Shown here piece by piece: positions 9,901-20,079 of a stretch of DNA of 64,000 bases; within the stretch, counting starts at the first letter, position 1, and each line of letters opens with the position of its first letter. This DNA comes from Clostridium algifaecis (GTDB taxonomy: Bacteria; Bacillota; Clostridia; Clostridiales; Clostridiaceae), in the NCBI RefSeq assembly GCF_017874415.1, contig NZ_JAGGLM010000001.1:248001-312000 (forward strand). Reading direction: 5' to 3'. Under the pieces are notes generated by a model. That model saw nothing but the letters and a program-made list of their open reading frames with translations. It searched no databases and was not told the DNA's origin. A program made the position numbers and the translations under genes.

Positions 9901-9952
9901 TGGTATAATCGATTTAAGCCACGATTTAATTTATTTTAAATAGTGGTTATTA
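9901..9952 (+). promoter_or_regulatory. Extended -10 motif and leader hairpin upstream of yicC
   Basis: TGGTATAAT at 9901-9909 fits an extended -10. The expected start site falls at the foot of a hairpin (9919-9929 with 9936-9946: CCAC/GTGG and ATTTAA/TTAAAT, one mismatch). It is a second, distal promoter candidate for the yicC operon. Confidence 0.3.
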
Positions 9953-9976
9953 TAAATTTTAATAATATAGGATATC

Positions 9977-10006
9977 TTGAAATTACAATTGATATTCACG
10001 TATAAT
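9977..10006 (+). promoter_or_regulatory. SigA-type promoter of the yicC-remA-gmk-rpoZ-coaBC operon
   Basis: TTGAAA and TATAAT with an 18-base spacer, 43 bases before the yicC start. It follows the spoIVA hairpin and is the clearest promoter for the five-gene run that follows. Confidence 0.6.
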
Positions 10007-10048
10007 TAATAAGGACTTATAAGTTTACTGTGGAAGGATGAAAGTTTA

Positions 10049-10927
10049 ATGATTAAAAGTATGACAGGCTTTGGAAGGGGAAGTACAGACAGTAATCAAA
10101 GAAATTTTGTGGTAGAGATAAAAACTGTGAATCATAGATATTGTGATTTAAATATAAGAATGCCTAAAAGTTTTATGCCTATTGAAGATAAAATTAGGAA
10201 ACTTATACTAGACAAAGTAAACAGAGGAAAAGTAGATGTTTTTATCACAGAAACCAATTATGAAAATAAAAAAGTTAAGGCCGTATTGGATGAAAATCTG
10301 GCAGATAGTTATGTGAATTGTTTAAAGAAGATAAAGGAAAAATATGATATAAAAGAGGAATTATCTATATCGCTTATTGCCAAATTTCAAGATGTAATTA
10401 CTTTAAAACAGGAAGATGAAGATTTAAATAAAGTTTGGGATATACTAAATACTGCTTTAAATGAAGCACTAAATATGCTTTTGGATATGAGAGAAAAAGA
10501 GGGAATGAAACTTAAGAGCAATGTTATTTTGAAATGTAATTCTATTGAAAAATATTTAAATTCTATAAATGATATGTCAGAAAATCTTGTTGATGAGTTT
10601 AGAGAAAAACTCAACCTTAGATTAAAGGATCTAATGAAGGATTATGAAATAGATGAGAATAGAATTGCAATGGAAGTGGCAATATTCGCCGACAAGTCAT
10701 GTATTGATGAAGAAATTGTAAGGCTTGGCAGTCATGTAGTACAATTTAAAGATACTCTTGAGTTAAATGAACCAATTGGAAGAAAATTGGATTTTATATT
10801 GCAGGAAATGAACAGGGAGGCAAATACAATAGCTTCTAAGTCTACAAACTTACAAATAACCAAGCTAGTTTTAAATATAAAAAATGAAATAGAAAAGATA
10901 AGGGAGCAAATTCAAAACATAGAATAA
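10049..10927 (+). CDS. yicC: YicC/YloC family endoribonuclease
   Basis: A 292-residue protein of the YicC/YloC family. The N-terminal YicC domain starts MIKSMTGFGRG with VEIKTVNHRYCDLNIRMP; the C-terminal DUF1732 domain has EEIVRLGSHVVQF, GRKLDFILQEMNREANTI and ASKSTNLQIT. Family members cut single-stranded RNA and affect mRNA turnover. It is the first gene of an operon with remA 15 bases downstream, the same order as in Bacillus (yloC-remA-gmk-rpoZ). The ATG is preceded by GGAAGGATG, a modest ribosome binding site. Confidence 0.93.
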   Translation: MIKSMTGFGRGSTDSNQRNFVVEIKTVNHRYCDLNIRMPKSFMPIEDKIRKLILDKVNRGKVDVFITETNYENKKVKAVLDENLADSYVNCLKKIKEKYDIKEELSISLIAKFQDVITLKQEDEDLNKVWDILNTALNEALNMLLDMREKEGMKLKSNVILKCNSIEKYLNSINDMSENLVDEFREKLNLRLKDLMKDYEIDENRIAMEVAIFADKSCIDEEIVRLGSHVVQFKDTLELNEPIGRKLDFILQEMNREANTIASKSTNLQITKLVLNIKNEIEKIREQIQNIE

Positions 10928-10942
10928 TACAGGAGGGAATAT

Positions 10943-11224
10943 ATGGATATAAAATTAATAAATATAGGCTTTGGAAATATTGTTTCAGCTAATAGGTTGG
11001 TAGCTATAGTTAGTCCCGAATCGGCACCTATAAAAAGAATAATACAAGAAGCGAGAGATAGGGGTATGCTTATAGATGCAACTTATGGTAGAAGAACAAG
11101 GGCAGTTATTATAACTGATAGTGATCATGTAATACTTTCTGCGGTTCAGCCTGAAACTGTAGCACATAGACTGTCTTCTAATAAAGATGATGATGAAGAT
11201 ATAGAAGAGGTTGAGGAGCAATGA
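10943..11224 (+). CDS. remA: RemA-family DNA-binding regulator (DUF370)
   Basis: A 93-residue DUF370 protein. The N-terminal 80 residues ([39 protein letters not shown]) match RemA closely; the last dozen are acidic ([12 protein letters not shown]). In Bacillus RemA is an oligomeric DNA-binding activator of biofilm-matrix and osmoprotection genes; the targets in clostridia are not known to me. It overlaps gmk by four bases (ATGA), so they are coupled. AGGAGGG precedes the ATG. Confidence 0.92.
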   Translation: MDIKLINIGFGNIVSANRLVAIVSPESAPIKRIIQEARDRGMLIDATYGRRTRAVIITDSDHVILSAVQPETVAHRLSSNKDDDEDIEEVEEQ

Positions 11225-11838
11225 AGACAAAGGGACTTCTAATAGTAATATCAGGACCTTCAGGTGCAGGCAAAGGTACTGTTTGCAAAGCTTTGCTTGA
11301 AAAAAATGATTTCTGGATATCTGTTTCTGCAACGACAAGAGAGCCAAGAGATGGAGAAATAGATGGCGTAAATTATTATTTTTTGACAAGGGATGATTTT
11401 CAAAGTAAAATAAAGAGCAAAGATTTTCTGGAATATGCAGAAGTTTATGGAAACTATTATGGTACTCCTAAAAAAAGTGCATTGGATGCTATGAATTTAG
11501 GAAAAGATGTAATACTTGAAATTGATATTCAGGGTGCACTAAAAGTAAAAGAAAATTATCATGAAGGTGTATTTATATTTATACTTCCTCCATCTATGGA
11601 AGAGTTGAAGCACAGGATAATAAACAGGGGAAGTGAAACTAAGGAGTCTTTGGTTACCAGATTTAAATCTGCGTATAAAGAAATAAATTATATATCAAAA
11701 TATAATTATGCAGTTGTAAATGATACTGTAGAAGATGCAGTTAAAAAAATAGAAAGCATAATTATAGCTGAAAAATGCAGGGTAGACAAAGTTGAAAGTG
11801 AAATATTAAAATCTAAGGAGGGCATTATCCATGAATGA
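11221..11838 (+). CDS. gmk: Guanylate kinase
   Basis: A 205-residue enzyme that phosphorylates GMP to GDP, used for GTP, dGTP and recovery of GMP from cyclic di-GMP and (p)ppGpp turnover. P-loop GPSGAGKGT (12-20), the GMP-binding segment [20 protein letters not shown] and the lid around [11 protein letters not shown] are all present. It overlaps remA by 4 bases at its start and rpoZ by 8 at its end. Length is standard. Confidence 0.97.
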   Translation: MKTKGLLIVISGPSGAGKGTVCKALLEKNDFWISVSATTREPRDGEIDGVNYYFLTRDDFQSKIKSKDFLEYAEVYGNYYGTPKKSALDAMNLGKDVILEIDIQGALKVKENYHEGVFIFILPPSMEELKHRIINRGSETKESLVTRFKSAYKEINYISKYNYAVVNDTVEDAVKKIESIIIAEKCRVDKVESEILKSKEGIIHE

Positions 11839-12049
11839 TTCTATGATAAATCCATCTGTAGTTGATTTATTGAAAAAAGTAGATAGCAGATATACTTTAA
11901 TTACTATAATAGCTAAAAGGGCAAGACAGCTTGTTGAAGGCTCAGAGCCAATGGTAGATATTGATTCTTCCAAACCTGTAACTATAGCTATAAATGAAAT
12001 CGACAGGGGATTAATAGACTACGAAACTTTAAGAGAAGGTATAAAATAA
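11831..12049 (+). CDS. rpoZ: DNA-directed RNA polymerase omega subunit
   Basis: A 72-residue omega subunit, which helps assemble the beta-prime subunit of RNA polymerase. The central YTLITIIAKRARQLVEGSEP motif is diagnostic. AAGGAGGG lies inside the end of gmk. The TAA stop at 12047-12049 overlaps the coaBC ATG by one base, so gmk, rpoZ and coaBC are tightly coupled, the standard Firmicute arrangement. Confidence 0.96.
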   Translation: MNDSMINPSVVDLLKKVDSRYTLITIIAKRARQLVEGSEPMVDIDSSKPVTIAINEIDRGLIDYETLREGIK

Positions 12050-13245
12050 TGAGCCAGTATAAAAAAACAGTAGTTATTGGCGTAACTGGAGGAATAGCAG
12101 TTTATAAAGCACTTGATGTGATAAGCAGGCTTAAAAAAAAGGATTTTGATGTTCATGTAATAATGACCAAATCAGCAGTTGAATTTGTGAATCCGCTGAG
12201 TTTTCAGACTTTAAGCCAGAATATAGTAAATTGTGATATGTTTGATGAACCTAAAGCATGGGAAATTAAACATATTTCTCTTGCAAAAAAAGCAGATCTT
12301 ATGCTTATCGTACCAGCTACGGCAAATATAATAGGCAAAGTGTCATCTGGAATAGCAGATGATTTATTATCAACCACTATAATGGCAACAAAGGCACCTG
12401 TAGTTTTTGCACCCGCCATGAATACAAATATGTACACGAATCCTATTGTGCAGGAAAATATCGGCAAGTTATCTAGGCTTGGATATGATTTTATAAAGCC
12501 TGAAAGTGGAAGGCTTGCCTGCGGAGATGTTGGAGAAGGAAAACTTCCAGATACAGAATTTATAGCTGAATTTGTAGAAAGCAGGCTCTATGATAAAAAG
12601 GATTTGAAGGGTAAGAAGGTTATGGTAACAGCTGGACCAACTGTTGCATATATAGATCCGGTAAGGTTTATAACCAATAGATCTTCAGGAAAAATGGGAT
12701 ATTCCATAGCAGAAGAAGCTAGAGACAGAGGCGCAGAGGTTACACTGGTATCAGGACCAACCAGTTTGAAAAAACCGTTTGGAATAGATTATATAGGTGC
12801 AAATACCAATGAAGAAATGCTTAAGGCTGTTATGGAGAGGTTTAAACATCAGGATATAGTCATAAAAGCAGCAGCAGTAGCCGATTACAAACCGAAAACA
12901 TACTCTAGCATAAAGATAAAAAAATCAGAAGATGACCTTTCTTTGAGTTTTGTGAAAGATACAGATATACTTAAGAAACTTGGAACTATAAAAGAAGACC
13001 AGATTCTTGTTGGATTTGCGGCTGAAAGCAATGACTTGATCAAAAATGCTAAAGAAAAATTGAAAAAGAAAAATTTAGATTATATAGTTGCCAATAATAT
13101 AGTATCAAAGGATACAGGGTTTGCATCTGATGACAATAAAGTTACCATAATATCAAAAGATGGCAACAATATTGATATGCTTAAAATGAGTAAAAGAAAA
13201 ATTGCTAGAGAATTATTTGATATGATATGTAATAGCAATTATTAA
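12049..13245 (+). CDS. coaBC: Bifunctional phosphopantothenoylcysteine decarboxylase/synthase
   Basis: A 398-residue fusion that joins cysteine to 4'-phosphopantothenate (CoaB) and decarboxylates the product (CoaC), two steps to coenzyme A. CoaC is N-terminal: active-site His75 (WEIKHISLAKKADL), the FMN/substrate motif PAMNTNMY and Cys158 in GRLACGDVGEGKL. CoaB follows from about 185 (VMVTAGPTVAYIDPVRFITN, KAAAVADYKP). coaD, the next enzyme of the pathway, is also in this window at 30.4 kb. It shares one base with rpoZ. Confidence 0.97.
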   Translation: MSQYKKTVVIGVTGGIAVYKALDVISRLKKKDFDVHVIMTKSAVEFVNPLSFQTLSQNIVNCDMFDEPKAWEIKHISLAKKADLMLIVPATANIIGKVSSGIADDLLSTTIMATKAPVVFAPAMNTNMYTNPIVQENIGKLSRLGYDFIKPESGRLACGDVGEGKLPDTEFIAEFVESRLYDKKDLKGKKVMVTAGPTVAYIDPVRFITNRSSGKMGYSIAEEARDRGAEVTLVSGPTSLKKPFGIDYIGANTNEEMLKAVMERFKHQDIVIKAAAVADYKPKTYSSIKIKKSEDDLSLSFVKDTDILKKLGTIKEDQILVGFAAESNDLIKNAKEKLKKKNLDYIVANNIVSKDTGFASDDNKVTIISKDGNNIDMLKMSKRKIARELFDMICNSNY

Positions 13246-13271
13246 TAGAAATATTATTTTTAAATTTATTT

Positions 13272-13299
13272 GAGAGGGGTTATATAGTACCTCTCTTAT
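13272..13299 (+). terminator. Weak hairpin between coaBC and priA
   Basis: GAGAGG pairs with CCTCTC (6 bp) around a 12-base loop, followed by TTATTT. It may be a weak terminator or attenuator in the 83-base gap before priA. Confidence 0.35.
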
Positions 13300-13328
13300 T
13301 TAATGTAATAAGGTAAAAGGGTGGTAAA

Positions 13329-15530
13329 GTGAATTATGCAGGTATAATTGTAAATAAAATTTCTATTAAATTAGATAAAATTTTCATATATAAAATACCG
13401 GACAACATAAAGGATAATATATCTATAGGATATAAGGTAAAGATACCATTTGGAATGGGAAACAGGAGTATAGATGGTTTTATAGTAAAGCTATACGAAG
13501 ATGTAGATATGGATATATCTAAAATTAAAAGTATAATTGAAGTATGCGGTAAAATGCCACTTTTTACAGAAAAAGATTTTGAACTTATAGAAAAGATGAG
13601 AAAAAGGTACCTGTGTACATATATTGAGTGCATAAAGGTCTTTATACCTGCAGGAACTTTTGATGGTATAAAGAATAAGATAGAATCCCGATTATATATT
13701 GGCAAAAAATTAGATGGAAAGTTTTTGAAGGAACCATATACTAATATTTTTAATGTAATAGAGAATAATAATGGTATGTATACAAAAAATTTCATCAGTA
13801 AAAATTATAATATGTCACTGTCATCTATAAATACTATGATTAAATATGGCTTTATTTTAAGTAAAAAGAAGATCATAAATAGATATAATAAAAATGAATA
13901 TAAAACTTATTCAAGAAAGAATTTAAATGAAGAGCAAAGTATGGCAGTAGAATCAATATTGAACTCTAATAAAAAAATGTTCCTTATCCATGGTGTAACG
14001 GGAAGTGGCAAGACGGAAATATATATGCATATTGTAGACAGGGCAATTTTGGAGAAAAAGGATTCAATAATACTTGTGCCTGAAATTGCACTTACACCAC
14101 AGATGGTAGAGAGATTTAAGGGCAGATTTGGCAGCAATATAAGTGTATTCCACAGTAAACTTTCAAAGGGAGAAAGATACGATGAATGGATGAGAGTAAA
14201 AAATGGAGAAGTGAAGGTGGCAATAGGTGCAAGATCTGCTATCTTTCTTCCTTTTAAAAATCTTGGACTTATAATAATAGATGAAGAACATGAAGAAAGT
14301 TATAAATCTGATAGCAATCCTAAATATAATGCAAGAGAAATTGGAGAAATGAAATGCAGTCAGTACAACTGTAAAATGATATTGGGTTCTGCTACACCTT
14401 CTATAGAAACTTACAGCAGATGTAAAAGTGGAAATATAAAACTTATAGAAATAAAGCATAGGGCAGATGGAGCCTCCATGCCCAAAGTAGAAATTGTAGA
14501 TATGAGGAATGAGCTTATAAACAATAATAAATCTATATTCAGCAGAAGGCTTTATAGTTTGATTAAGGATAGACTGCAAAAAAAAGAACAGATAATATTG
14601 TTTCTTAACAGGAGGGGTTTCTCTACTTTCGTGTCATGTAGAAAATGCGGTTATATATTTAAATGTAATAATTGTGATATATCACTTACATATCATCATA
14701 ATATGAAAAAACTCATTTGCCATTACTGTGGAAACAGCATGAGCTTGCCAAAAGTATGCCCTAAATGTGGAAGCAAATATGTTAAATATTTTGGGGTCGG
14801 TACAGAAAAAGTTGAGCAGGCAGTAAAAAGTGAGTTTAAGGAAGCCAGGGTTTTAAGGATGGATTTTGATACCACAAGGACTAAACATTCTTATGAAAAT
14901 ATTTATAATGCTTTTAAAAATGGAAGGGCTGATATTTTGATAGGAACGCAGATGATTGCTAAGGGACTTGACTTTAAAGACGTTACCCTTGTTGGTGTTA
15001 TAGCGGCAGATTTATCTTTGAACTTGCCGGATTTCAGATCCTCCGAAAGGACATATGAACTTATTACACAGGTTTCTGGAAGAGCAGGCAGGGGACAAAA
15101 AGATGGAGAAGTAATAGTTCAAACCTATAATCCTGAAAATTATAGTATAAAATATGCAGCTTCAAATGATTATTATAATTTTTATGAGGAGGAAATGAAA
15201 ATAAGGAAGGAAATGGAGTATCCGCCTTTTTCAAAAATTTTTCTAATAAATATGAGCAGCAAAAATGAAGACATATTAATAAAAAATATACAAAATGTTG
15301 GTATTTTCTTAAAAAAGGCATTTGAAAAAAATGATAAAATTAAAATATTGGGGCCATGTCCCTGTGTTATATCGAAAATAAAGGAATTATTCAGATGGCA
15401 AATAATGCTGAAAGGGAAAATTGACTTAAATACAGCACAAAATATAAAAAAAACGGTGTATAATTTAATTAAAAATGTTAATAGAGATGTAAAAATTAGT
15501 ATAGATATAAATCCTAATAATACACTTTAA
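13329..15530 (+). CDS. priA: Primosomal replication-restart helicase PriA
   Basis: A 733-residue helicase that reloads the replisome at stalled forks. An N-terminal 3'-DNA-binding domain is followed by Walker A GVTGSGKT (222-229), DEEH (318-321), a zinc-binding insertion with paired cysteines from about 437 (CRKCG, CNNCD, CHYCG, CPKCG) and the helicase C-terminal motifs (GTQMIAKGLDF, QVSGRAGRG). The GTG start at 13329 follows AAAGGGTGG. It is followed by def and fmt as in many Firmicutes. Confidence 0.97.
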   Translation: MNYAGIIVNKISIKLDKIFIYKIPDNIKDNISIGYKVKIPFGMGNRSIDGFIVKLYEDVDMDISKIKSIIEVCGKMPLFTEKDFELIEKMRKRYLCTYIECIKVFIPAGTFDGIKNKIESRLYIGKKLDGKFLKEPYTNIFNVIENNNGMYTKNFISKNYNMSLSSINTMIKYGFILSKKKIINRYNKNEYKTYSRKNLNEEQSMAVESILNSNKKMFLIHGVTGSGKTEIYMHIVDRAILEKKDSIILVPEIALTPQMVERFKGRFGSNISVFHSKLSKGERYDEWMRVKNGEVKVAIGARSAIFLPFKNLGLIIIDEEHEESYKSDSNPKYNAREIGEMKCSQYNCKMILGSATPSIETYSRCKSGNIKLIEIKHRADGASMPKVEIVDMRNELINNNKSIFSRRLYSLIKDRLQKKEQIILFLNRRGFSTFVSCRKCGYIFKCNNCDISLTYHHNMKKLICHYCGNSMSLPKVCPKCGSKYVKYFGVGTEKVEQAVKSEFKEARVLRMDFDTTRTKHSYENIYNAFKNGRADILIGTQMIAKGLDFKDVTLVGVIAADLSLNLPDFRSSERTYELITQVSGRAGRGQKDGEVIVQTYNPENYSIKYAASNDYYNFYEEEMKIRKEMEYPPFSKIFLINMSSKNEDILIKNIQNVGIFLKKAFEKNDKIKILGPCPCVISKIKELFRWQIMLKGKIDLNTAQNIKKTVYNLIKNVNRDVKISIDINPNNTL

Positions 15531-15565
15531 ATTTAATTTCAGATTTTTAGAAGGGAGAAATAAAA

Positions 15566-16021
15566 ATGGCTTTAAGAAATATAAGGAAATATGGTGATGA
15601 AATACTTAGAAAGAAGAGCAGAAAAGTTGATAATATAGATGATAGGATAATCACAATTATTAATGATATGGAGGAGACACTTTATTCAGCAAATGGTGTT
15701 GGTCTTGCAGCTCCACAGATTGGAATACTTAAAAGGATTGTAGTAATAGATGTTGGAGATGGTATAATAAAACTTATAAATCCAGAAATAATAGAAACAG
15801 AGGGGAGCTATGTAGATGTTGAAGGCTGCCTTAGCATACCTGGCAGGCAGGAAAAAGTTGAAAGACCATACAGAGTTAAAGTAAAGGCATTAAATGAAAA
15901 AGGTGAAGAAGTTACAATAGAGGGAAAAGAACTTCTAGCAAGGGCATTTTGCCATGAAATAGACCACTTAAATGGAGTATTATATATAGATAAAGCTATA
16001 AATCCAGAGGGAGAAGAATAA
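15566..16021 (+). CDS. def: Peptide deformylase
   Basis: A 151-residue metalloenzyme that removes the formyl group from new proteins. All three motifs are present: [18 protein letters not shown] (metal-ligand cysteine) and HEIDH (two histidine ligands and catalytic glutamate). It is short, like clostridial type 1 enzymes. fmt, which makes the formyl-methionyl initiator tRNA, starts three bases after its stop, so both ends of the formylation cycle are co-transcribed. Confidence 0.97.
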   Translation: MALRNIRKYGDEILRKKSRKVDNIDDRIITIINDMEETLYSANGVGLAAPQIGILKRIVVIDVGDGIIKLINPEIIETEGSYVDVEGCLSIPGRQEKVERPYRVKVKALNEKGEEVTIEGKELLARAFCHEIDHLNGVLYIDKAINPEGEE

Positions 16022-16024
16022 TTT

Positions 16025-16951
16025 ATGAAAATAGTTTTTATGGGTACTCCTGATTTTGCAGTACCATCTTTAAAGAGGCTAATAGAAAAGTACAGTGTTG
16101 AAGCAGTTTTCACCCAGCCAGATAGACCAAAGGGAAGGGGGAAAAAGCTTTCAATGTCACCTGTTAAGGAAGTGGCATTAAGTGCTGGAATAGATGTATA
16201 TCAACCAGAAAAATTAAAGCAGGATTTAGGGGCTATAAAAAAAATGAAGACAATAAATCCTGATTTTATAGTAGTAGTAGCATACGGACAGATACTTACA
16301 AAGGAAGTACTTGATATACCTAAGTACGGCTGTATAAATCTTCATGCATCGCTACTTCCAAAGTATAGAGGTGCAGCACCTATAAATTGGTGCATAATAA
16401 ATGGAGAAAAGGAAACAGGAAATACTACCATGTTCATGGATACAGGACTGGATACGGGAGATATTTTATTGCAGGAAAAAATTTCAATTACAGATGACAT
16501 GACAGCTTGTGAGCTTCATGATATATTAATGGAAAAAGGAAGCAGTCTCCTTGAAAAGACGCTGGAGGATATTAGTTGTAATTCTATAGAAAGAAAGAAA
16601 CAGGGAAATACTACAACGGATTATGCAAAAATGTTAAATAAATCCATGGGAAATATAAACTGGAATTTGAAGGCTTTGGATATAAATAATTTGATAAGAG
16701 GGTTAAATTCGTGGCCTGTAGCGTATACGATGTATAAAGATAAAAAAATGAAAATATACAAAGCTGAGGTATTAGAAGAAAAATCAGATGAAAAGCCGGG
16801 ATGCATAGTAGATGTATCTGAGAATGGTATAAAAGTGTGTACAGGGGATAAAATATTATTAATTAAAAAAATTCAATTTCCAGGTAAAAGGGTTATGTCT
16901 GTAGATGAATATATAAGAGGTAATTCTATAGAGAAAGGTATTATTTTATAA
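16025..16951 (+). CDS. fmt: Methionyl-tRNA formyltransferase
   Basis: A 308-residue enzyme that formylates initiator Met-tRNA using 10-formyltetrahydrofolate. Seen: [11 protein letters not shown] at the N terminus, a basic loop [10 protein letters not shown], the catalytic region [17 protein letters not shown] with the Asn-His pair, and GLDTGDIL. The C-terminal tRNA-binding domain is complete. Its ribosome binding site (GGGAG) lies in the end of def. Confidence 0.97.
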   Translation: MKIVFMGTPDFAVPSLKRLIEKYSVEAVFTQPDRPKGRGKKLSMSPVKEVALSAGIDVYQPEKLKQDLGAIKKMKTINPDFIVVVAYGQILTKEVLDIPKYGCINLHASLLPKYRGAAPINWCIINGEKETGNTTMFMDTGLDTGDILLQEKISITDDMTACELHDILMEKGSSLLEKTLEDISCNSIERKKQGNTTTDYAKMLNKSMGNINWNLKALDINNLIRGLNSWPVAYTMYKDKKMKIYKAEVLEEKSDEKPGCIVDVSENGIKVCTGDKILLIKKIQFPGKRVMSVDEYIRGNSIEKGIIL

Positions 16952-16992
16952 AAATCAATCAATCAATCTAGATAAAAAGGAGTTGTGCATTT

Positions 16993-17673
16993 ATGTTTTA
17001 TTTTGATAGAAGTTTTATCATATTGATACCGGCACTTTTGGTGGCTGCTTATGCACAATATAAAGTATCTTCTACTTTTAATAATTATTCAAGATATACA
17101 AGTAGGAACGGATATACAGGCTCTCAGGTTGCTAGAATGCTTTTAGATGCGAGTGGACTCTATGATGTGCCAGTTGAACTTATACCTGGAAAACTTAGTG
17201 ACCACTATGATCCGGGGGCTAGAGTAATGAGACTGTCGCAGGAAGTTTATTATGGAAATTCTGTTGCATCGATTGGAGTAGCTGCCCATGAAACAGGGCA
17301 TGCTATTCAGCATAAGGAAAGATATTTCCCGCTTGTTTTGAGAAACAGCATAGTACCTATAGCAAATTTTGGATCAAATGCTTCGTGGATTCTGTTTATA
17401 CTCGGGTTTATGTTTGGAATCAGAGGGTTGGTTAGCCTTGGAATTATACTTTTTACAGGCGTTGTAGTATTCCAGCTGGTTACGCTTCCCGTAGAGTTAA
17501 ATGCCTCAAGCAGGGCACTTAAGATACTTGAAAGAAGATCAATACTTTATGGAGATGAACTAGAAGGGGCAAGGAAAGTTCTTGGAGCAGCAGCAATGAC
17601 TTATGTAGCAGCTGCGCTTACAGCTATAGCAAACCTTCTTAGATTAATATATATAAGTAGGGATAGAGACTAA
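16993..17673 (+). CDS. Membrane zinc metallopeptidase (Zn_peptidase_2/YugP family)
   Basis: A 226-residue protein with an N-terminal membrane segment (about 8-22), a catalytic HETGH at 99-103 (VAAHETGHAIQH) and hydrophobic segments near 125-165 and 195-215. This matches the neutral zinc metallopeptidase family PF04298 (YugP). The natural substrate is unknown. It lies between fmt and rsmB, a conserved clostridial position, behind AAAGGAG. Probable membrane protease; the active-site topology cannot be settled from sequence. Confidence 0.88.
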   Translation: MFYFDRSFIILIPALLVAAYAQYKVSSTFNNYSRYTSRNGYTGSQVARMLLDASGLYDVPVELIPGKLSDHYDPGARVMRLSQEVYYGNSVASIGVAAHETGHAIQHKERYFPLVLRNSIVPIANFGSNASWILFILGFMFGIRGLVSLGIILFTGVVVFQLVTLPVELNASSRALKILERRSILYGDELEGARKVLGAAAMTYVAAALTAIANLLRLIYISRDRD

Positions 17674-17690
17674 AATATAGAGGAGAAAAT

Positions 17691-19019
17691 ATGAATAATG
17701 CCAGATTTACAGCAGTTAGTGTGTTAGAAGATGTTATATATAGAGGTGCATATTCTAATATAGCTTTAAATAATAAATTGAATAATAGTGAACTTAACTT
17801 GAAAGACAGAGCTCTTGTTACAGAGATAGTATATGGAACGCTCAAGTATAAGTATACTATTGACTGCATACTGAGTAATTTTTTAAAAAACGGTTTAAAC
17901 AATGTGGATAAATTTATATTGAATTTACTTAGAATATCCATATATCAGATTATATATTTAGATAAGGTCCCTGAATTTGCCATAGTAAATGAAGCCGTGG
18001 AAATTTCTAAGAAAAAGTCAGTGAAACTTTCCAGACTTGTAAATGGAGTTCTTAGAAATTATCTCAGAAATAAAGAGAAAACATATTATAATAAAAATAG
18101 TTATATAGATAAGTTATGCTTTAAATATTCTTTTCCAGAGTGGATGGTAAAACTTTTTATAAATCAGTATGGAAAGGATGGAGCAGAAAATATTATAAAA
18201 GGATTGAATTATACACCTAAGGTAACAGTCCGTATAAATGGATTAAAGACGAATTTTGAAGAAACATGGGATAAACTTTTAGAACATGGTTACGATATTG
18301 AAAAGGGCAATATGTGTGAAGATGCCATTATAATAAATAGGGGCAGCAATATTGAAAAAAATTCTCTATTTAAAGAAGGATATATTTCGGTACAGGATCA
18401 AAGTGCCATGATGGCAGTACTTTCTTTGGATTTATGTGAAAATATGACTGTATTTGATATGTGTAGTGCTCCGGGAGGCAAGGCAACTTATATAGCAGAA
18501 AAGATGAAAGATAAAGGACATGTATATGCTTATGATATTTATAAAAACAAGATAAAATTAATAGAAAAAGGTGCTGAAAGGCTTGGAATAAAAATTATAA
18601 AAGCAGGAATTCAAAATGCAGAAAAATATAATGAAAAATTTGAGAAAAGTGCAGATAGGGTACTTATGGATGTTCCGTGTTCAGGACTTGGAATAATAAG
18701 AAAAAAACCGGAAATAAAGTGGAATAAAAGCATGAAACAATTGAAGGATATAGTTAGAATTCAGAAAAACATAATGATGAATTCGTCCAGGTATGTAAAA
18801 ACAGGGGGGAAGATGGTATACTCTACATGTACGTTAAACAGAGAAGAAAATGAGGAAAACATAAAATGGTTTTTGGAAAATAAGCCTGATTTTAAATTAG
18901 AAAAAATCAACTTCAAACATCTGGATAATATAGTCTACCATAAAGAAGGATGTGTAACAATACTTCCTCATGAGAATATGGACGGATTTTTTATTGCAAA
19001 GATGATAAAATACAGGTAG
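17691..19019 (+). CDS. rsmB: 16S rRNA (cytosine-967-C5)-methyltransferase
   Basis: A 442-residue enzyme with an N-terminal NusB-like RNA-binding domain (about 1-150) and a C-terminal SAM-dependent domain. SAM motif [10 protein letters not shown] (255-264), DVPCSGLG with Cys330 and STCTL with Cys380 give the two catalytic cysteines of the RsmB/NOP2 family. It methylates C967 of 16S rRNA in characterised species. AGAGGAG precedes the ATG, and rlmN follows eight bases after its stop. Confidence 0.95.
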   Translation: MNNARFTAVSVLEDVIYRGAYSNIALNNKLNNSELNLKDRALVTEIVYGTLKYKYTIDCILSNFLKNGLNNVDKFILNLLRISIYQIIYLDKVPEFAIVNEAVEISKKKSVKLSRLVNGVLRNYLRNKEKTYYNKNSYIDKLCFKYSFPEWMVKLFINQYGKDGAENIIKGLNYTPKVTVRINGLKTNFEETWDKLLEHGYDIEKGNMCEDAIIINRGSNIEKNSLFKEGYISVQDQSAMMAVLSLDLCENMTVFDMCSAPGGKATYIAEKMKDKGHVYAYDIYKNKIKLIEKGAERLGIKIIKAGIQNAEKYNEKFEKSADRVLMDVPCSGLGIIRKKPEIKWNKSMKQLKDIVRIQKNIMMNSSRYVKTGGKMVYSTCTLNREENEENIKWFLENKPDFKLEKINFKHLDNIVYHKEGCVTILPHENMDGFFIAKMIKYR

Positions 19020-19027
19020 GTGTACTT

Positions 19028-20062
19028 ATGTATAATATTTTAGATTTTAACATAGATGAATTGAAAACCTGGATGAAGAAAAATAATGAGAGTTCATTTA
19101 GGGCAAGTCAGGTGATGGACTGGATATACAAAAATAATACGTGGAAATTTGACAATATGAAGAATATCGCTAAAAGTACACGTGATAAATTAAACGAGAA
19201 TTTTTATATAGGAATTCCAGAACTTGTTCAAGTATATGAATCAAAAAAAAGGGACACACTTAAATTTTTGTATAAATATAGGGACGGAAATGTTATAGAA
19301 ACTGTAGTTATGAAATATGACAGGGGAAATTCAATATGTGTCTCTACTCAAGTGGGTTGCAGGATGGGATGCAGGTTCTGTGCATCTACAGTAAATGGTA
19401 TGGTAAGAAATTTAACTTCGGGTGAGATACTGGCACAAGTTTTGGCAGCACAGAAGGAAATTGATGATAGAATATCAAATGTAGTTTTGATGGGTAGTGG
19501 AGAGCCGCTTGACAATTTTGAAAATGTTATAAAATTTATCGAAATAATAAATTCCAAATATAGTTTGAATATAGGACAGAGACATATAACTCTTTCCACC
19601 TGTGGAATAGTTCCAAAAATAATTGAACTTGCAGATAAAAATCTACAGATAACTTTAGCTATATCACTACATTCGCCTGAGGATGAAGTTAGGCTTAAGA
19701 TGATGCCTATTTCAAATAAATATTCTATAAAATCAATTATAGATGCTTGTAAATATTATATAGATAAGACTGACAGACGTGTTTCTTTTGAATATGCACT
19801 TGTTAAGGGCGTAAATGACAGTGACATTTTTGCAAAAAAACTCTCAAATATATTAAAGGGAATGTTATGTCATGTAAATTTGATACCTATAAATGAAGTC
19901 AGAGAAAATGATTTTAAAAAATCTTCTAAAGATAATATTAAAAGTTTTTTGCATATATTATCACAGAGTGGAATAGAAACTACTATAAGAAAAGAAATGG
20001 GTTCAGATATAAATGCGGCCTGTGGACAGCTTAGGAGAAGTTATTTAGAATCTAAAAAATAG
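19028..20062 (+). CDS. rlmN: Dual-specificity RNA methyltransferase RlmN (23S A2503, tRNA A37)
   Basis: A 344-residue radical SAM enzyme that puts a C2 methyl on A2503 of 23S rRNA and on A37 of some tRNAs. The iron-sulfur motif CRMGCRFC places ligands at C111, C115 and C118; [13 protein letters not shown] is the GEP-type motif. The C-terminal methyl-carrying cysteine lies in [11 protein letters not shown], which marks RlmN/Cfr. It sits in the rsmB-rlmN-prpC-prkC-rsgA order of Bacillus. Confidence 0.96.
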   Translation: MYNILDFNIDELKTWMKKNNESSFRASQVMDWIYKNNTWKFDNMKNIAKSTRDKLNENFYIGIPELVQVYESKKRDTLKFLYKYRDGNVIETVVMKYDRGNSICVSTQVGCRMGCRFCASTVNGMVRNLTSGEILAQVLAAQKEIDDRISNVVLMGSGEPLDNFENVIKFIEIINSKYSLNIGQRHITLSTCGIVPKIIELADKNLQITLAISLHSPEDEVRLKMMPISNKYSIKSIIDACKYYIDKTDRRVSFEYALVKGVNDSDIFAKKLSNILKGMLCHVNLIPINEVRENDFKKSSKDNIKSFLHILSQSGIETTIRKEMGSDINAACGQLRRSYLESKK

Positions 20063-20079
20063 TGGAAAGGATGTAAAAA

